Origin: Patescibacteria group bacterium
GTDB lineage: Bacteria; Patescibacteriota; Minisyncoccia; Phycocordibacterales; UBA918
Length of the DNA: 40,921 nt
Reading direction: 5' to 3'
NCBI GenBank assembly: GCA_019752815.1
Contig: JAIELQ010000007.1
Span: forward strand, 1 to 40,921
In this document: positions 23,566-31,240 of the stretch, in pieces
Layout: each line of letters opens with the position of its first letter
Numbering within the stretch: the first letter of the stretch is position 1
Program-made: the position numbers and the translations under genes
The notes under the pieces: model-generated
What the model was told of the DNA's origin: nothing
The model's database searches: none
The model's input: only the letters and a program-made list of their open reading frames with translations

Positions 23566-24606
23566 ATGTCTGACAATGTCGCTTTATATCGTAAGTACCG
23601 ACCGACTAATTTTGATGAAGTTCGTGACCAAGATCACATCGTATCGGTCCTCAAAGGGGCAATTGCCAAACAATCTATTCCGCACGGGATTTTATTCTCC
23701 GGATCTCGTGGTACGGGTAAAACTACCCTAGCGCGCATTTTCGCCACCGCACTTGGTACCAGTAGTATCGATATCTATGAAATGGATGCCGCCAGTAACC
23801 GCGGTATTGATGACATTCGCGAACTACGTGAAGCCGTACACACCGTGCCGTACGAATCAAAATACAAAGTGTACATCATCGATGAAGTGCATATGCTCAC
23901 CAAAGAAGCGTTTAACGCGCTCTTGAAAACCCTTGAGGAACCACCAGCTCATGTACTGTTCATTCTGGCAACGACCGAGGAGGAAAAACTACCGGACACC
24001 ATCATGTCTAGGCTGCAGGTATTCAGGCTCCGTGCTCCGTCTCGAACGGTACTTGCCAGTACTGTCACTGATGTTGCAAAAAGTGAGGGCTTCACATTAT
24101 CACCGGACGCTGCAGATTTAATTGCCGTGGCCGCAGATGGATCGTTCCGCGATGCCTTGGGGATTACCCAAAAGGTCATTATGGCCTCGGGGGATGTGAT
24201 CGGCAGTAGTGATGAAGTCGCCGCCATCATCGGCGCACCAAAAATAGCGATTATCGAGTCACTGCTTATGGCGCTCCACGAAAAAAATACTGACCAGGCA
24301 CTTGAAGCCGTGGCTGCGGCGGTGAGCACTCATGTTGATATGAAAATATTTGTGCGGATGGTTCTTGAACACGTACGGGCAGTGATGTTATTGCGTAACC
24401 GACCGAGTAATGCTGACGCTATTCTCGGTTCATTTAGCGAGGGGATGCGCGCCACATTGACCGCACTTGCCGGTGCAACCACCACTCTTTTGAACTCCCA
24501 TTTGCTGCTTAAGCTCCTTGCTGTCTCAGACCAAACCAGTCGTTCACCCCTGCCACAGTTACCACTTGAGATTATGATTGTTGAGGTAACTACCACCGCT
24601 GTTTAG
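23566..24606 (+). CDS. dnaX: DNA polymerase III subunit gamma/tau, compact form
   Basis: 346 residues. The AAA+ clamp-loader ATPase has LYRKYRPTNFDEV, P-loop GSRGTGKTTLARIF (about 46-59), YIIDEVHMLTKEAFNALLKT (Walker B), ILATTEEEKLPDTIMSRLQ and a DGSFRDALGITQK sensor region. The four-Cys zinc module that normally follows the P-loop helix (between FAKALNC and EIDAASN) is absent: only about eight residues join the two. The tau-specific C-terminus is also missing. It is a minimal clamp-loader subunit. TATACT ends 7 nt before the ATG. The following gene starts 1 nt after its stop. Confidence 0.93.
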   Translation: MSDNVALYRKYRPTNFDEVRDQDHIVSVLKGAIAKQSIPHGILFSGSRGTGKTTLARIFATALGTSSIDIYEMDAASNRGIDDIRELREAVHTVPYESKYKVYIIDEVHMLTKEAFNALLKTLEEPPAHVLFILATTEEEKLPDTIMSRLQVFRLRAPSRTVLASTVTDVAKSEGFTLSPDAADLIAVAADGSFRDALGITQKVIMASGDVIGSSDEVAAIIGAPKIAIIESLLMALHEKNTDQALEAVAAAVSTHVDMKIFVRMVLEHVRAVMLLRNRPSNADAILGSFSEGMRATLTALAGATTTLLNSHLLLKLLAVSDQTSRSPLPQLPLEIMIVEVTTTAV

Positions 24607-24607
24607 T

Positions 24608-25243
24608 ATGAAAAGAGTATACTTTGTACGACATGGTGAAACTGCAAGTAATGTGAATCGTTCCTGGCAAGACCCCACAGAGATTTTAAATGAGAAAGGG
24701 CAAGAACAAGTTACTGTTGTAGCTAAACGAATCAAATCACTTACCTTTGATAAAATGATCGTCAGTACTCTTCCGAGGGCTGTCCAAACAGCCGAAGCTA
24801 TTGTGTTGGAAAACAACATGAAGTATGAGTTGTCTGATCTGTTTAGAGAGATTAAACCCCCTACGAGTTTAATTGGAGCGGTTCATACCGACGATGAAGA
24901 ATCGTTAATGAATAAATTTAAAATCGCTCGAGCAGAATTTGCTGATGATGAGGCGTGGCGTTTTGAAGACGAAGAAAACGGTACCGATTTTTTAAATCGA
25001 ATTAAAAAATCGTTACAATATTTACGAGATTTACCAGAAGAAAACATTCTAGTTGTTACTCATGGTGGCTACTTAAGATGTTGTCTCGGATTAGTGATAA
25101 CAGCAGGAGATTGTACTGCTCGGGATATGTACAAATTTACCACTACAGCAAAAATGACTAATGCTGGTATAACAGTTATAGAATGGAATGATTCAAACTG
25201 GGTGCTTAATACGTGGAATGATCAGGCGCACTTTGCGGAATAG
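24608..25243 (+). CDS. histidine phosphatase family protein (first of tandem pair)
   Basis: 211 residues. It has the phosphoglycerate-mutase-like fold: catalytic FVRHGETASNV at the N-terminus, LNEKGQEQ, VSTLPRAVQTAEAI (second Arg) and VVTHGGYLRC (second His). It removes or transfers phosphate via phospho-His; the substrate is unknown. It begins 1 nt after dnaX and 3 nt before a second, divergent member of the family, so the three are probably co-transcribed. Confidence 0.88.
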   Translation: MKRVYFVRHGETASNVNRSWQDPTEILNEKGQEQVTVVAKRIKSLTFDKMIVSTLPRAVQTAEAIVLENNMKYELSDLFREIKPPTSLIGAVHTDDEESLMNKFKIARAEFADDEAWRFEDEENGTDFLNRIKKSLQYLRDLPEENILVVTHGGYLRCCLGLVITAGDCTARDMYKFTTTAKMTNAGITVIEWNDSNWVLNTWNDQAHFAE

Positions 25244-25246
25244 TAT

Positions 25247-25864
25247 ATGGAGGTATATCTTGTGAGACATGGGCGGACTGATGGCAATGTAGCGCATCGA
25301 CACCAGCATCCGGAAACAAAATTAAACGAACGGGGAACTGCGCAAGCCAAAGCAGCGGCAGAAATTATTGCTACCAAAAATCCAACTCATTTAATTGTGA
25401 GTACCAACCTGCGGGCGGTACAGAGCGGTGCTTTTATTGCTGATGCGACCGGTTTAGTTCCTGAAACCTATTCACCATTTGAGGAGCTTCATCAACCGAA
25501 ATCATTAATCGGAGAGCGACTTACTGGACTGCGGGCGATAGGGTATATGGTTAAATGGTTTTTAGGTTTTAAATCTGCTTCTATGCACGATGGTGAATCA
25601 TATGCTGATTTTGTCTCGCGTCTGAAGCGTGCCAGACATCATCTTGAAAAGTTGCCCGAAGATTCAGTGGTAGTAATTGTCTCTCACTCGGTCTTTATCA
25701 ACTTCTTTACCGAACACATGATTCGTCCTAAACGGATGGGTCCCATTCGAGCAGCTGTACTGTTCTTCAAAATCCTCAAAATGCGCAACAGCAGTATCAC
25801 TCACGCCCGCTACCAAAAGCCACAAAACACAAAGAATACCGGCTGGAAGTTGTTGCGGGTTTAA
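25247..25864 (+). CDS. histidine phosphatase family protein (second of tandem pair)
   Basis: 205 residues. YLVRHGRTDGNV, LNERGTAQAKAAAEII, VSTNLRAVQSGAFI and VIVSHSVFINF are the core motifs. It is more basic than its neighbour and carries a Lys/Arg-rich C-terminal tail. The two genes have the same fold but low identity by eye, so they are old paralogues or independent acquisitions. Substrate unknown. Confidence 0.88.
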   Translation: MEVYLVRHGRTDGNVAHRHQHPETKLNERGTAQAKAAAEIIATKNPTHLIVSTNLRAVQSGAFIADATGLVPETYSPFEELHQPKSLIGERLTGLRAIGYMVKWFLGFKSASMHDGESYADFVSRLKRARHHLEKLPEDSVVVIVSHSVFINFFTEHMIRPKRMGPIRAAVLFFKILKMRNSSITHARYQKPQNTKNTGWKLLRV

Positions 25865-25913
25865 TACCATCTAATGATAGTAACTACATATCTGGAAGTG
25901 ATAAAATGAGAGA

Positions 25914-26591
25914 ATGAAAACAGGTAGGGTTCAAGAAACAAGTTCAAAAGAAAAAATTGCTGCTACAATGCGCATGCGTGGTATAGATAACTTTGCTAAC
26001 TATCGTGCAGATATATTAGCAAAAAGACCAGAATCATATTTTGTAATTTGTGAGTCTGCAAAACTCGCAGAATTATTGGGCGTGGTTTTAGGTGATGGCT
26101 ACATTGGTGCACATGCTCGCACAGAAGTCTTGCGAATTGCTTGTAACTATAATAATCCTGGTTTTATTAAGAGATATAGTACTTTGGTTGAAACAGTATT
26201 TGATAAGCAGCCTTCTGTAAAAAAGCGACGTACTTCAAATTGTGTAGATATCGTTATTTATCAAAAGGGAATCGCCGCACGACTCGGACTCGAGACGGGT
26301 ACCAAGACTCACAGACCCTTTATTTTACCTGAATGGATAAAATCAAATCAAGAATACCAAATTAGTTTCTTAAGAGGTCTTTTTGAGACAGATGGATGTC
26401 ACGCTACACATTTGCCAACTTATACTTACAAGTTCATATTTTCAAACGTGAATCAAAGTTTACTGGACACGGTTTTTATGTTACTTTGTGGTCTCGGATT
26501 TAATCCAATAAAAACCGATAAAACCATTCAACTTTCAAGAAAAGCTGAAGTTGAAAGGGCGGTAAAGTTGATTAAGTTCAGACAATACTAA
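25914..26591 (+). CDS. LAGLIDADG-type homing endonuclease-like protein
   Basis: 225 residues. Two copies of the dodecapeptide helix are seen: LAELLGVVLGDGYIG (about 51-65, acidic Asp) and FLRGLFETDGCH (about 150-161, acidic Asp), so it is a monomeric double-motif enzyme. Strand-rich DNA-binding segments follow each motif. It is free-standing, not in an intron or intein that I can see, and stops 4 nt before tRNA-Gln. TAAAAT (25902-25907) ends 6 nt before the ATG. Its codons are AT-rich like the island that follows. The cleavage target cannot be read; the adjacent tRNA region is a candidate. Confidence 0.85.
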   Translation: MKTGRVQETSSKEKIAATMRMRGIDNFANYRADILAKRPESYFVICESAKLAELLGVVLGDGYIGAHARTEVLRIACNYNNPGFIKRYSTLVETVFDKQPSVKKRRTSNCVDIVIYQKGIAARLGLETGTKTHRPFILPEWIKSNQEYQISFLRGLFETDGCHATHLPTYTYKFIFSNVNQSLLDTVFMLLCGLGFNPIKTDKTIQLSRKAEVERAVKLIKFRQY

Positions 26592-26595
26592 TTAT

Positions 26596-26666
26596 TGCCG
26601 ATTCATCTAATGGTAGGATGCTTCCCTCTGGAGGAAGTCATTGGGGTTCGAGTCCCTGATCGGCAG
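26596..26666 (+). tRNA. tRNA-Gln (anticodon CTG)
   Basis: Acceptor TGCCGAT/ATCGGCA, anticodon stem CTTCC/GGAAG with loop CTCTGGA (CTG, reads CAG), T-loop TTCGAGT, discriminator G, CCA not encoded. The D-arm is short, giving 71 nt in all. The 3' end is repeated downstream. Confidence 0.9.
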
Positions 26667-26667
26667 C
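26649..26667 (+). repeat. tRNA-Gln 3' end, att-like repeat copy 1
   Basis: The 19 bases CGAGTCCCTGATCGGCAGC at the tRNA 3' end recur exactly at 26827-26845. Inverted partial copies lie at about 26744-26754 and 27812-27823. Confidence 0.8.
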
Positions 26668-26676
26668 TCTTAGCAT

Positions 26677-26701
26677 AAATCACCCTTTAAAGGGTGATTT
26701 T
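26677..26701 (+). terminator. terminator after tRNA-Gln
   Basis: AATCACCCTT/AAGGGTGATT stem followed by TTT, nested in a larger pairing of GGCAGCTC (26662-) with GAGCTGCC (26708-). Confidence 0.75.
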
Positions 26702-26978
26702 GCTTTAGAGCTGCCAGATAGGGAGTGATTTAATATCACTCCCGTCAGGGACTCAAAGCCTGATTGAGCTAGATTATGAACAAAGTGATATAATCTAGCC
26801 AATTAGGATACTGGTCCTGTAAGGACCGAGTCCCTGATCGGCAGCCAACTCGTGCGTAGCATGAAGAGCGTTAATGAAACGCTTATCTAATTTTGCATAG
26901 GCTTAGCAAAAGTCTCAAAAGCGTTATAATTATACTGAAACTTTCACACACAGTTACAAATAATAAATTAAGATAAAT
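26702..26978. other. tRNA-derived repeat region, no gene
   Basis: About 280 bases without a coding region. It holds a GGGAGTGAT/ATCACTCCC hairpin near 26720-26743, the inverted partial tRNA repeat, a GGTCC/GGACC hairpin leading into the second direct copy of the tRNA 3' end, and a TATAAT-like hexamer near 26928 pointing to the next small gene. Confidence 0.5.
26827..26845 (+). repeat. tRNA-Gln 3' end, att-like repeat copy 2
   Basis: Exact 19-bp copy of 26649-26667, 178 bp downstream, not part of a complete tRNA. Confidence 0.8.
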
Positions 26979-27155
26979 ATGCTAATAGCAATCCTAGTAC
27001 TCAACGTTATTTTGTTAATATTAATTCTTGGTATTGGTAGCACACTTAATTCGCTTAACGACCGTGTTACTGAATTAACAATAAGTGTTGAGGGAACAAT
27101 GGAAAAACTTGATGAAGTATTTCCAGACCGAGAAATCACAGAAAATGATGTGTAG
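26979..27155 (+). CDS. 58-residue single-helix membrane protein
   Basis: ATG 26979 opens an N-terminal hydrophobic helix (LIAILVLNVILLILILGIG, about 2-20), followed by a short coiled-coil-like polar segment (LNSLNDRVTELTISVEGTM) and an acidic tail. No family recognised and no clear ribosome site. The sensible membrane-protein layout supports it as real. It lies in the AT-rich island after tRNA-Gln. Confidence 0.5.
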   Translation: MLIAILVLNVILLILILGIGSTLNSLNDRVTELTISVEGTMEKLDEVFPDREITENDV

Positions 27156-27207
27156 GTTTTAAATTTTTACGCTCTGATTATTCTTTTTATAATTTGTACA
27201 AAGAGTT

Positions 27208-27666
27208 ATGAAAATTAAGCTTTATACAAATGTTTATGAAGATGCTCATGACAAAAATTTAAAATATTTGAATTTGACTATAAAAGGAAAGCTAGTCCAC
27301 TACTTCGTTTCTCCATCAAACCTAGAAGAAGAAATGCGGGGAGTTTATGAAAATAGTTGGCGAGAATTTTTATTTCAGAAAGATGACAAATATTACTATC
27401 TTTTTCCGGATTTAAGATTAAATACAAGAGTAAAAATATCTTATTCAAATATTCATAACGAAGAGGATTCAAATGGTGTTGTGTATCAAGATGAATCTTT
27501 TATCGCCGGTAAAGAAGGTTTTTGTCATTTGAATTTATTTCAAAGCCTCATACTAAATTTTAGATTTAAAAAGTTCTGGTTCCAGAATGAAGAAAATTTA
27601 AAATGGGTTATTAGTACGATTGTTGCGTCTGCAGTTGCGGCAGGTGCACTCAGTGCAGTTTTTTAA
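27208..27666 (+). CDS. orphan protein with C-terminal membrane helix
   Basis: 152 residues. An aromatic-rich soluble domain (about 1-125: KIKLYTNVYEDAHDKNLKYL, YYYLFPDLRLNTRVKISYSN) is followed by one C-terminal hydrophobic helix (about 132-152, WVISTIVASAVAAGALSAVF), so it is probably tail-anchored. No recognised family. TATAAT lies at 27188-27193, 14 nt before the ATG. It is strongly AT-rich, like the rest of the island. Confidence 0.6.
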   Translation: MKIKLYTNVYEDAHDKNLKYLNLTIKGKLVHYFVSPSNLEEEMRGVYENSWREFLFQKDDKYYYLFPDLRLNTRVKISYSNIHNEEDSNGVVYQDESFIAGKEGFCHLNLFQSLILNFRFKKFWFQNEENLKWVISTIVASAVAAGALSAVF

Positions 27667-28013
27667 GCGCACGAGACTCGTCGAAATCGTCCATCCTCTA
27701 ATAGTTATTCGGTCAAGTAGGGTAAGGTGTCACACGGTTCTAGCTCGAGACGGCCAGCAATCAGCAGGCCTCAAATGTGAATATATTTGAGGCCTTTGCT
27801 GTTGCTAGTCTGATCAGGGACTCTAAAGGTTGTTTCGGGGCCCCTCTGGGCCGAAACAAACGGAGTCGAGCGAGTGAGATTATTTTATGAGCAAATCGAC
27901 TTAAAATATCCATGAGAGTGACCGAGTCTCTTTTCGTTGCGCCTTAGGCAACGCCTCGGCAAAGCTTGCGCATAAGATATAATAGTTATACTTTTATAAA
28001 TAACATTAAAATT
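27667..28013. other. non-coding region with hairpins and inverted tRNA repeat
   Basis: About 350 bases without a supported gene. It contains a long imperfect hairpin (27756-27776 with 27785-27806, the GGCCTCAAAT/ATTTGAGGCC core), an inverted 12-bp copy of the tRNA-Gln 3' end (27812-27823) and GTTTCGGGGCC/GGGCCGAAAC (about 27832-27857). It may be the far boundary of an integrated element. Confidence 0.45.
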
Positions 28014-28583
28014 ATGCCAATGCTGTTTATGTTCGCGATGTTGTTGTCATTAATTGCATTTGTAATTGGACTTGTAAAGCCAACTGCAGTTAAAGTGAAA
28101 TCGAAGAAGAAAGCAGGAATTGTGTATGGTGGCTTATCGGTATTGTTTTTTATACTCATTGGTACAACCGCCGATCCGGTAATTGACACATCCAGGGTAG
28201 AAGAGACTACTATTACTGAAGCCCAATACATCTATGATGTACCTAGCTTGATAGGAAAAAACATTGATGAAGTAGAAGTGTTGATAGGGGAAGCAGAAAG
28301 AACTTATGAACCAACAGAACTTCAAGAAGAAACTGGATTTATAAGTTCAGAAAAGACTTTTGTAAAAAACGGAGAGGATCTTATGATTAGTTATAACAAA
28401 GATACAAGAGAAGTAATTGAACTTTTTATTTCGTCAAATGATTCTTCTGGAGCAAATTCAGACACAGACCGCTTACTACAAGTTGGTAATTTATCACAAA
28501 ATGAATCTAAGTACTCAGTTGAGTTCATCCCAGCCATGATTGATCCAAGCGTTTATACAGGAGTTTTAATTAAGCCAAATTAG
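28014..28583 (+). CDS. membrane protein with PASTA-like extracellular segment
   Basis: 189 residues from ATG 28014; an upstream TTG in the same frame is not supported. Two membrane helices (about 2-22 and 35-53) are followed by an extracellular part that begins DVPSLIGKNIDEVEVLIGEA, similar in rhythm to PASTA motifs or to small lipoprotein domains with the VPxLxGKxxxEVxxLLG pattern, then a beta-rich acidic stretch. The function is not known; wall sensing would fit a PASTA-like unit, but the match is weak. Confidence 0.6.
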   Translation: MPMLFMFAMLLSLIAFVIGLVKPTAVKVKSKKKAGIVYGGLSVLFFILIGTTADPVIDTSRVEETTITEAQYIYDVPSLIGKNIDEVEVLIGEAERTYEPTELQEETGFISSEKTFVKNGEDLMISYNKDTREVIELFISSNDSSGANSDTDRLLQVGNLSQNESKYSVEFIPAMIDPSVYTGVLIKPN

Positions 28584-28815
28584 ATCTTTTATAAATTAGC
28601 AAGATCTCAATTGACTTTAAATCAAATTTAAATGAATGATAAACTGTTGCTCACGTTGTCCCATACAGCCAGTGATGTTTTTAACTTCGTTCTATAAGAG
28701 TAGCTCCGAAAAAACCTGTAGCACTCTTAGAAACTCACAAATGGATATTGCTAGCATTAAATTAATCTCCCATACAGCAATGTGCTACCATTGATGAGTT
28801 AATGTAAATATTCAT
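28584..28815. other. intergenic region, nothing recognised
   Basis: Roughly 230 AT-rich bases before the dehydrogenase gene. The phrase CCCATACAGC occurs twice (about 28660 and 28770). No gene or terminator was identified. Confidence 0.4.
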
Positions 28816-29793
28816 ATGGCACTCATATTTGTTACACGAAAAATTCCGACGGTAGGTATTGAGATGCTACGCAGTGCAGGGCATGAAGTGATCGTAAGTG
28901 ACAAGGATGGTGTTCTCACTCCAGAGGAGTTACGTGAGGCGCTCAATGCTCGACCGTACGAGGGAGTAGTGAGTTTGCTCACTGATAAAATTGATGCATC
29001 AGTACTGGCGTCGGCGCCACACGTACGGATCGTGGCTAACTACGCCGTGGGGTTTGATAACATCACTTTATCCGATATGGCAGACTGTAACGTAACGGTA
29101 ACAAATACACCTGGTGTATTAACAGATACGGTTGCTGAATTTACACTCTCGCTGATTCTTGCCATTGCAAAGCGAATTCCAGAGTCTGACCAGTTTGTGC
29201 GTGCTGGTAAGTACGTGGGATGGGCTCCCGAGTTACTTTTGGGGTCTGATTTGCGCGGGAAGACACTTGGTATTGTGGGCGCCGGGCGCATTGGGGTTGA
29301 AGTAGCCGCAGCAGCTAGTCTTGGGCTAGGGATGAAAATTATTTACCACGACGCAGTGCCGGCACCACAGTTTGAGGCGCGCATACCGTGCGTTTTTCAC
29401 GACACAATCGATACATTACTCGTTGAGGCAGATGTAGTGTCAATACATGTACCACTCTTGCCTGAAACACATCATTTAATTAATGCGTCCCGATTGGCGC
29501 TGATGAAAAGAACCGCGTATCTCGTAAATACAGCGCGCGGACCAATTATTGATGAATCCGCGTTAGCTATCGCTCTTCAAAATAATAGTATTCGGGGTGC
29601 CGCTATAGATGTATTTGAATTTGAGCCAGCCGTGACTGAAGTATTGCGTACGCTTGAAAATGTGATCATGACGCCTCACATTGCATCAGCAACGACTGAG
29701 ACGCGTGATAAGATGTCTGAAATTACAGCACAAAATCTGATTGCTTTTTTCGCCGGGGCGACACCGCCCAATGTTGTCACCCAAAATCTATAG
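28816..29793 (+). CDS. D-isomer-specific 2-hydroxyacid dehydrogenase
   Basis: 325 residues. The family fold is clear: catalytic-domain start RIVANYAVGFDNI, NTPGVLTDTVAEFTLSLILA, nucleotide-binding GIVGAGRIGVEVA, VSIHVPLLPETHHLI (catalytic Arg region NTARGPIIDE), AIDVFEFEP (catalytic Glu) and PHIASAT (catalytic His). It is most like glyoxylate/hydroxypyruvate reductases; it reduces 2-oxoacids with NAD(P)H. The substrate is not certain. Monocistronic by position. Confidence 0.9.
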   Translation: MALIFVTRKIPTVGIEMLRSAGHEVIVSDKDGVLTPEELREALNARPYEGVVSLLTDKIDASVLASAPHVRIVANYAVGFDNITLSDMADCNVTVTNTPGVLTDTVAEFTLSLILAIAKRIPESDQFVRAGKYVGWAPELLLGSDLRGKTLGIVGAGRIGVEVAAAASLGLGMKIIYHDAVPAPQFEARIPCVFHDTIDTLLVEADVVSIHVPLLPETHHLINASRLALMKRTAYLVNTARGPIIDESALAIALQNNSIRGAAIDVFEFEPAVTEVLRTLENVIMTPHIASATTETRDKMSEITAQNLIAFFAGATPPNVVTQNL

Positions 29794-29972
29794 AGTTGAT
29801 AACTGATTGTATGAAAGGAAACATCGTACCATTGCCCGCTCTTGTGTCATAGAAAAATCGAGTGTGTCAGCGTTACAAATGTTTTAACTGTGTGACTTGA
29901 TACAGGTATCTCATGTCGCCAAGATAATCTGTCTTGGCAGACAGTAATCTAATAGAGGTATATACTAAAGAT

Positions 29973-30581
29973 ATGTCACAAAAAACTATTATAACTGGAT
30001 TATGTGTTGGAGCGTTTGTAATCATCGGAGGTCTCTACTATTTAATGAGTACGCCCGGTCCGGCAGATGTTGAGCCGGTGCTTACTGCCACCTCAACAGA
30101 GACAATGTCTAACCAGGAACCGATTAAGGCAACTACGACCGATGATATCGCAGTCCCGGCAGTAACGACGTCTACTCCAACCGAAGCAAAACCAGCTGCT
30201 ACTGAGGTAAAGCCGGTTTCTGCTAAACCTGTTACTTCAACACCAGAACCAACACCTGCTCCAAAACCTGTGACTCCCGCACCTACACCTTCGCCTACAC
30301 CTACACCTACACCTACACCAACCCCACAACCTCCGGTGGCAGCAGTAGGAATTACCATGCAGGTGGTTGCAACCCATAATGATGCAAGTAGCTGTTGGTC
30401 AGTGATTGATGGTAAGGTCTATGATTTGACTTCGTATGTTCCAAAACATCCAGGTGGGAAAAGTGAAATCCTAGCTATTTGCGGAAGAGACGGTTCATCC
30501 ATGTTTAACGGGCAACATGGCGGGGATGCCAAGCCAGAACGAGTGTTGGCCGGCTACTATTTAAACGTACTCGCGAACTAA
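29973..30581 (+). CDS. membrane-anchored cytochrome b5-like heme-binding protein
   Basis: 202 residues from ATG 29973. This start is supported by TATACT at 29961-29966, 6 nt upstream. An N-terminal membrane helix (about 7-27) is followed by a Pro/Thr/Ala-rich linker (about 30-120, with a PTPTPTP run encoded by tandem CCTACA repeats) and a C-terminal cytochrome b5 domain: CWSVIDGKVYDLTSYVPKHPGG (first axial His) and FNGQHGGDAKPE (second His). Topology predicts the heme domain outside the cell. It may carry electrons or bind heme at the surface. It ends overlapping the stop of the convergent DUF2200 gene. Confidence 0.85.
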   Translation: MSQKTIITGLCVGAFVIIGGLYYLMSTPGPADVEPVLTATSTETMSNQEPIKATTTDDIAVPAVTTSTPTEAKPAATEVKPVSAKPVTSTPEPTPAPKPVTPAPTPSPTPTPTPTPTPQPPVAAVGITMQVVATHNDASSCWSVIDGKVYDLTSYVPKHPGGKSEILAICGRDGSSMFNGQHGGDAKPERVLAGYYLNVLAN

Positions 30582-30946
30582 ATACTTTTACGTAAAATTT
30601 TCTCCAGTGGGCGGCTTTTGGCTAACTCATCAACTAGTTTGTTCAGATAGCGGATCTCCTTCATGAGGAGATCTTTTATTTCTGCAATTCGGATACCACA
30701 AATGACACCGGTAATGAGGGTTCGGTTGGGATGTAGCTTTGGGGCTTGGGCAAAGAAGTTTTCGAAGTTAGTTAGTTTTGCGACTTGGGAATCAAGTTTC
30801 TTTTGGGTGTAGCCTGTAAGCCAGGTAATGACCGTATTGAGTTCAGCTTTGTTCCTGCCATTTTTCTCAGCCTTGTTAATATACAACTTATAAGCGCTCG
30901 CAAAACTCATGCTATAGATTTGAGGAATTTTATTGGTCGTTTCCAT
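30578..30946 (-). CDS. DUF2200 family protein
   Basis: 122 residues. The DUF2200 pattern is visible: MSFASAYKLYINKAEKNGR, ITWLTGY, FFAQAPKLHPNRTLITGV, ICGIRIAEI and EIRYLNKLVDELAKSRPLEK. Small cytoplasmic protein of unknown function. TAAAAT lies 6 nt before the ATG on its own strand, predicting a leaderless message. Its stop overlaps the stop of the b5-like gene (convergent). Confidence 0.85.
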   Translation of the reverse strand: METTNKIPQIYSMSFASAYKLYINKAEKNGRNKAELNTVITWLTGYTQKKLDSQVAKLTNFENFFAQAPKLHPNRTLITGVICGIRIAEIKDLLMKEIRYLNKLVDELAKSRPLEKILRKSI

Positions 30947-30960
30947 TAAAGAATTTTATT

Positions 30961-31130
30961 ATGTCGAACGGCTTATGAGCTGGCAATGTTAATTATGAGG
31001 CAACCGCAGGCGATGTTGTATATCTCAATGCCAAAACAGGTATGTCTGGTTGACTAAATACAAACTGAAGATGGTTCACTGCAATTGATACAAACATACA
31101 AGGTAATTACATTGATGTGGGGAAGAGTAA
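30961..31130 (+). pseudogene. possible degraded ORF interrupted by three TGA codons
   Basis: From ATG 30961 the frame reads like protein (AGNVNYEATAGDVVYLNAKT, RWFTAIDTNIQGNYIDVGKS) but carries TGA at 30976, 31051 and 31066, with no TAA or TAG until 31258. No family recognised. It may be a decayed gene fragment or a chance frame. Confidence 0.3.
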
Positions 31131-31175
31131 ACATTGCTTTTTTCTAAAAATATTTTGTAATTTATTTTTGGTAAC

Positions 31176-31190
31176 GATTTTGTCAAAATC
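31176..31190. promoter_or_regulatory. palindrome GATTTTG-T-CAAAATC
   Basis: 7-bp perfect arms about 50 bp before the cysteine-rich secreted protein. It resembles the palindrome at 141-158 upstream of the pilin operon. Confidence 0.35.
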
Positions 31191-31240
31191 CGCCATTAAA
31201 GTAATTAGTACAGAACAATTTATACCTGTAACTAATTTTT

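Noticed and set aside
26827-26845. Second tRNA-Gln gene
   Set aside because: Only the 3' end is present; no acceptor 5' strand, D-arm or proper anticodon arm can be folded.
30038-30358. minus-strand frame rich in VGVGVG
   Set aside because: Complement of the PTPTP-coding repeat in the cytochrome b5-like gene.
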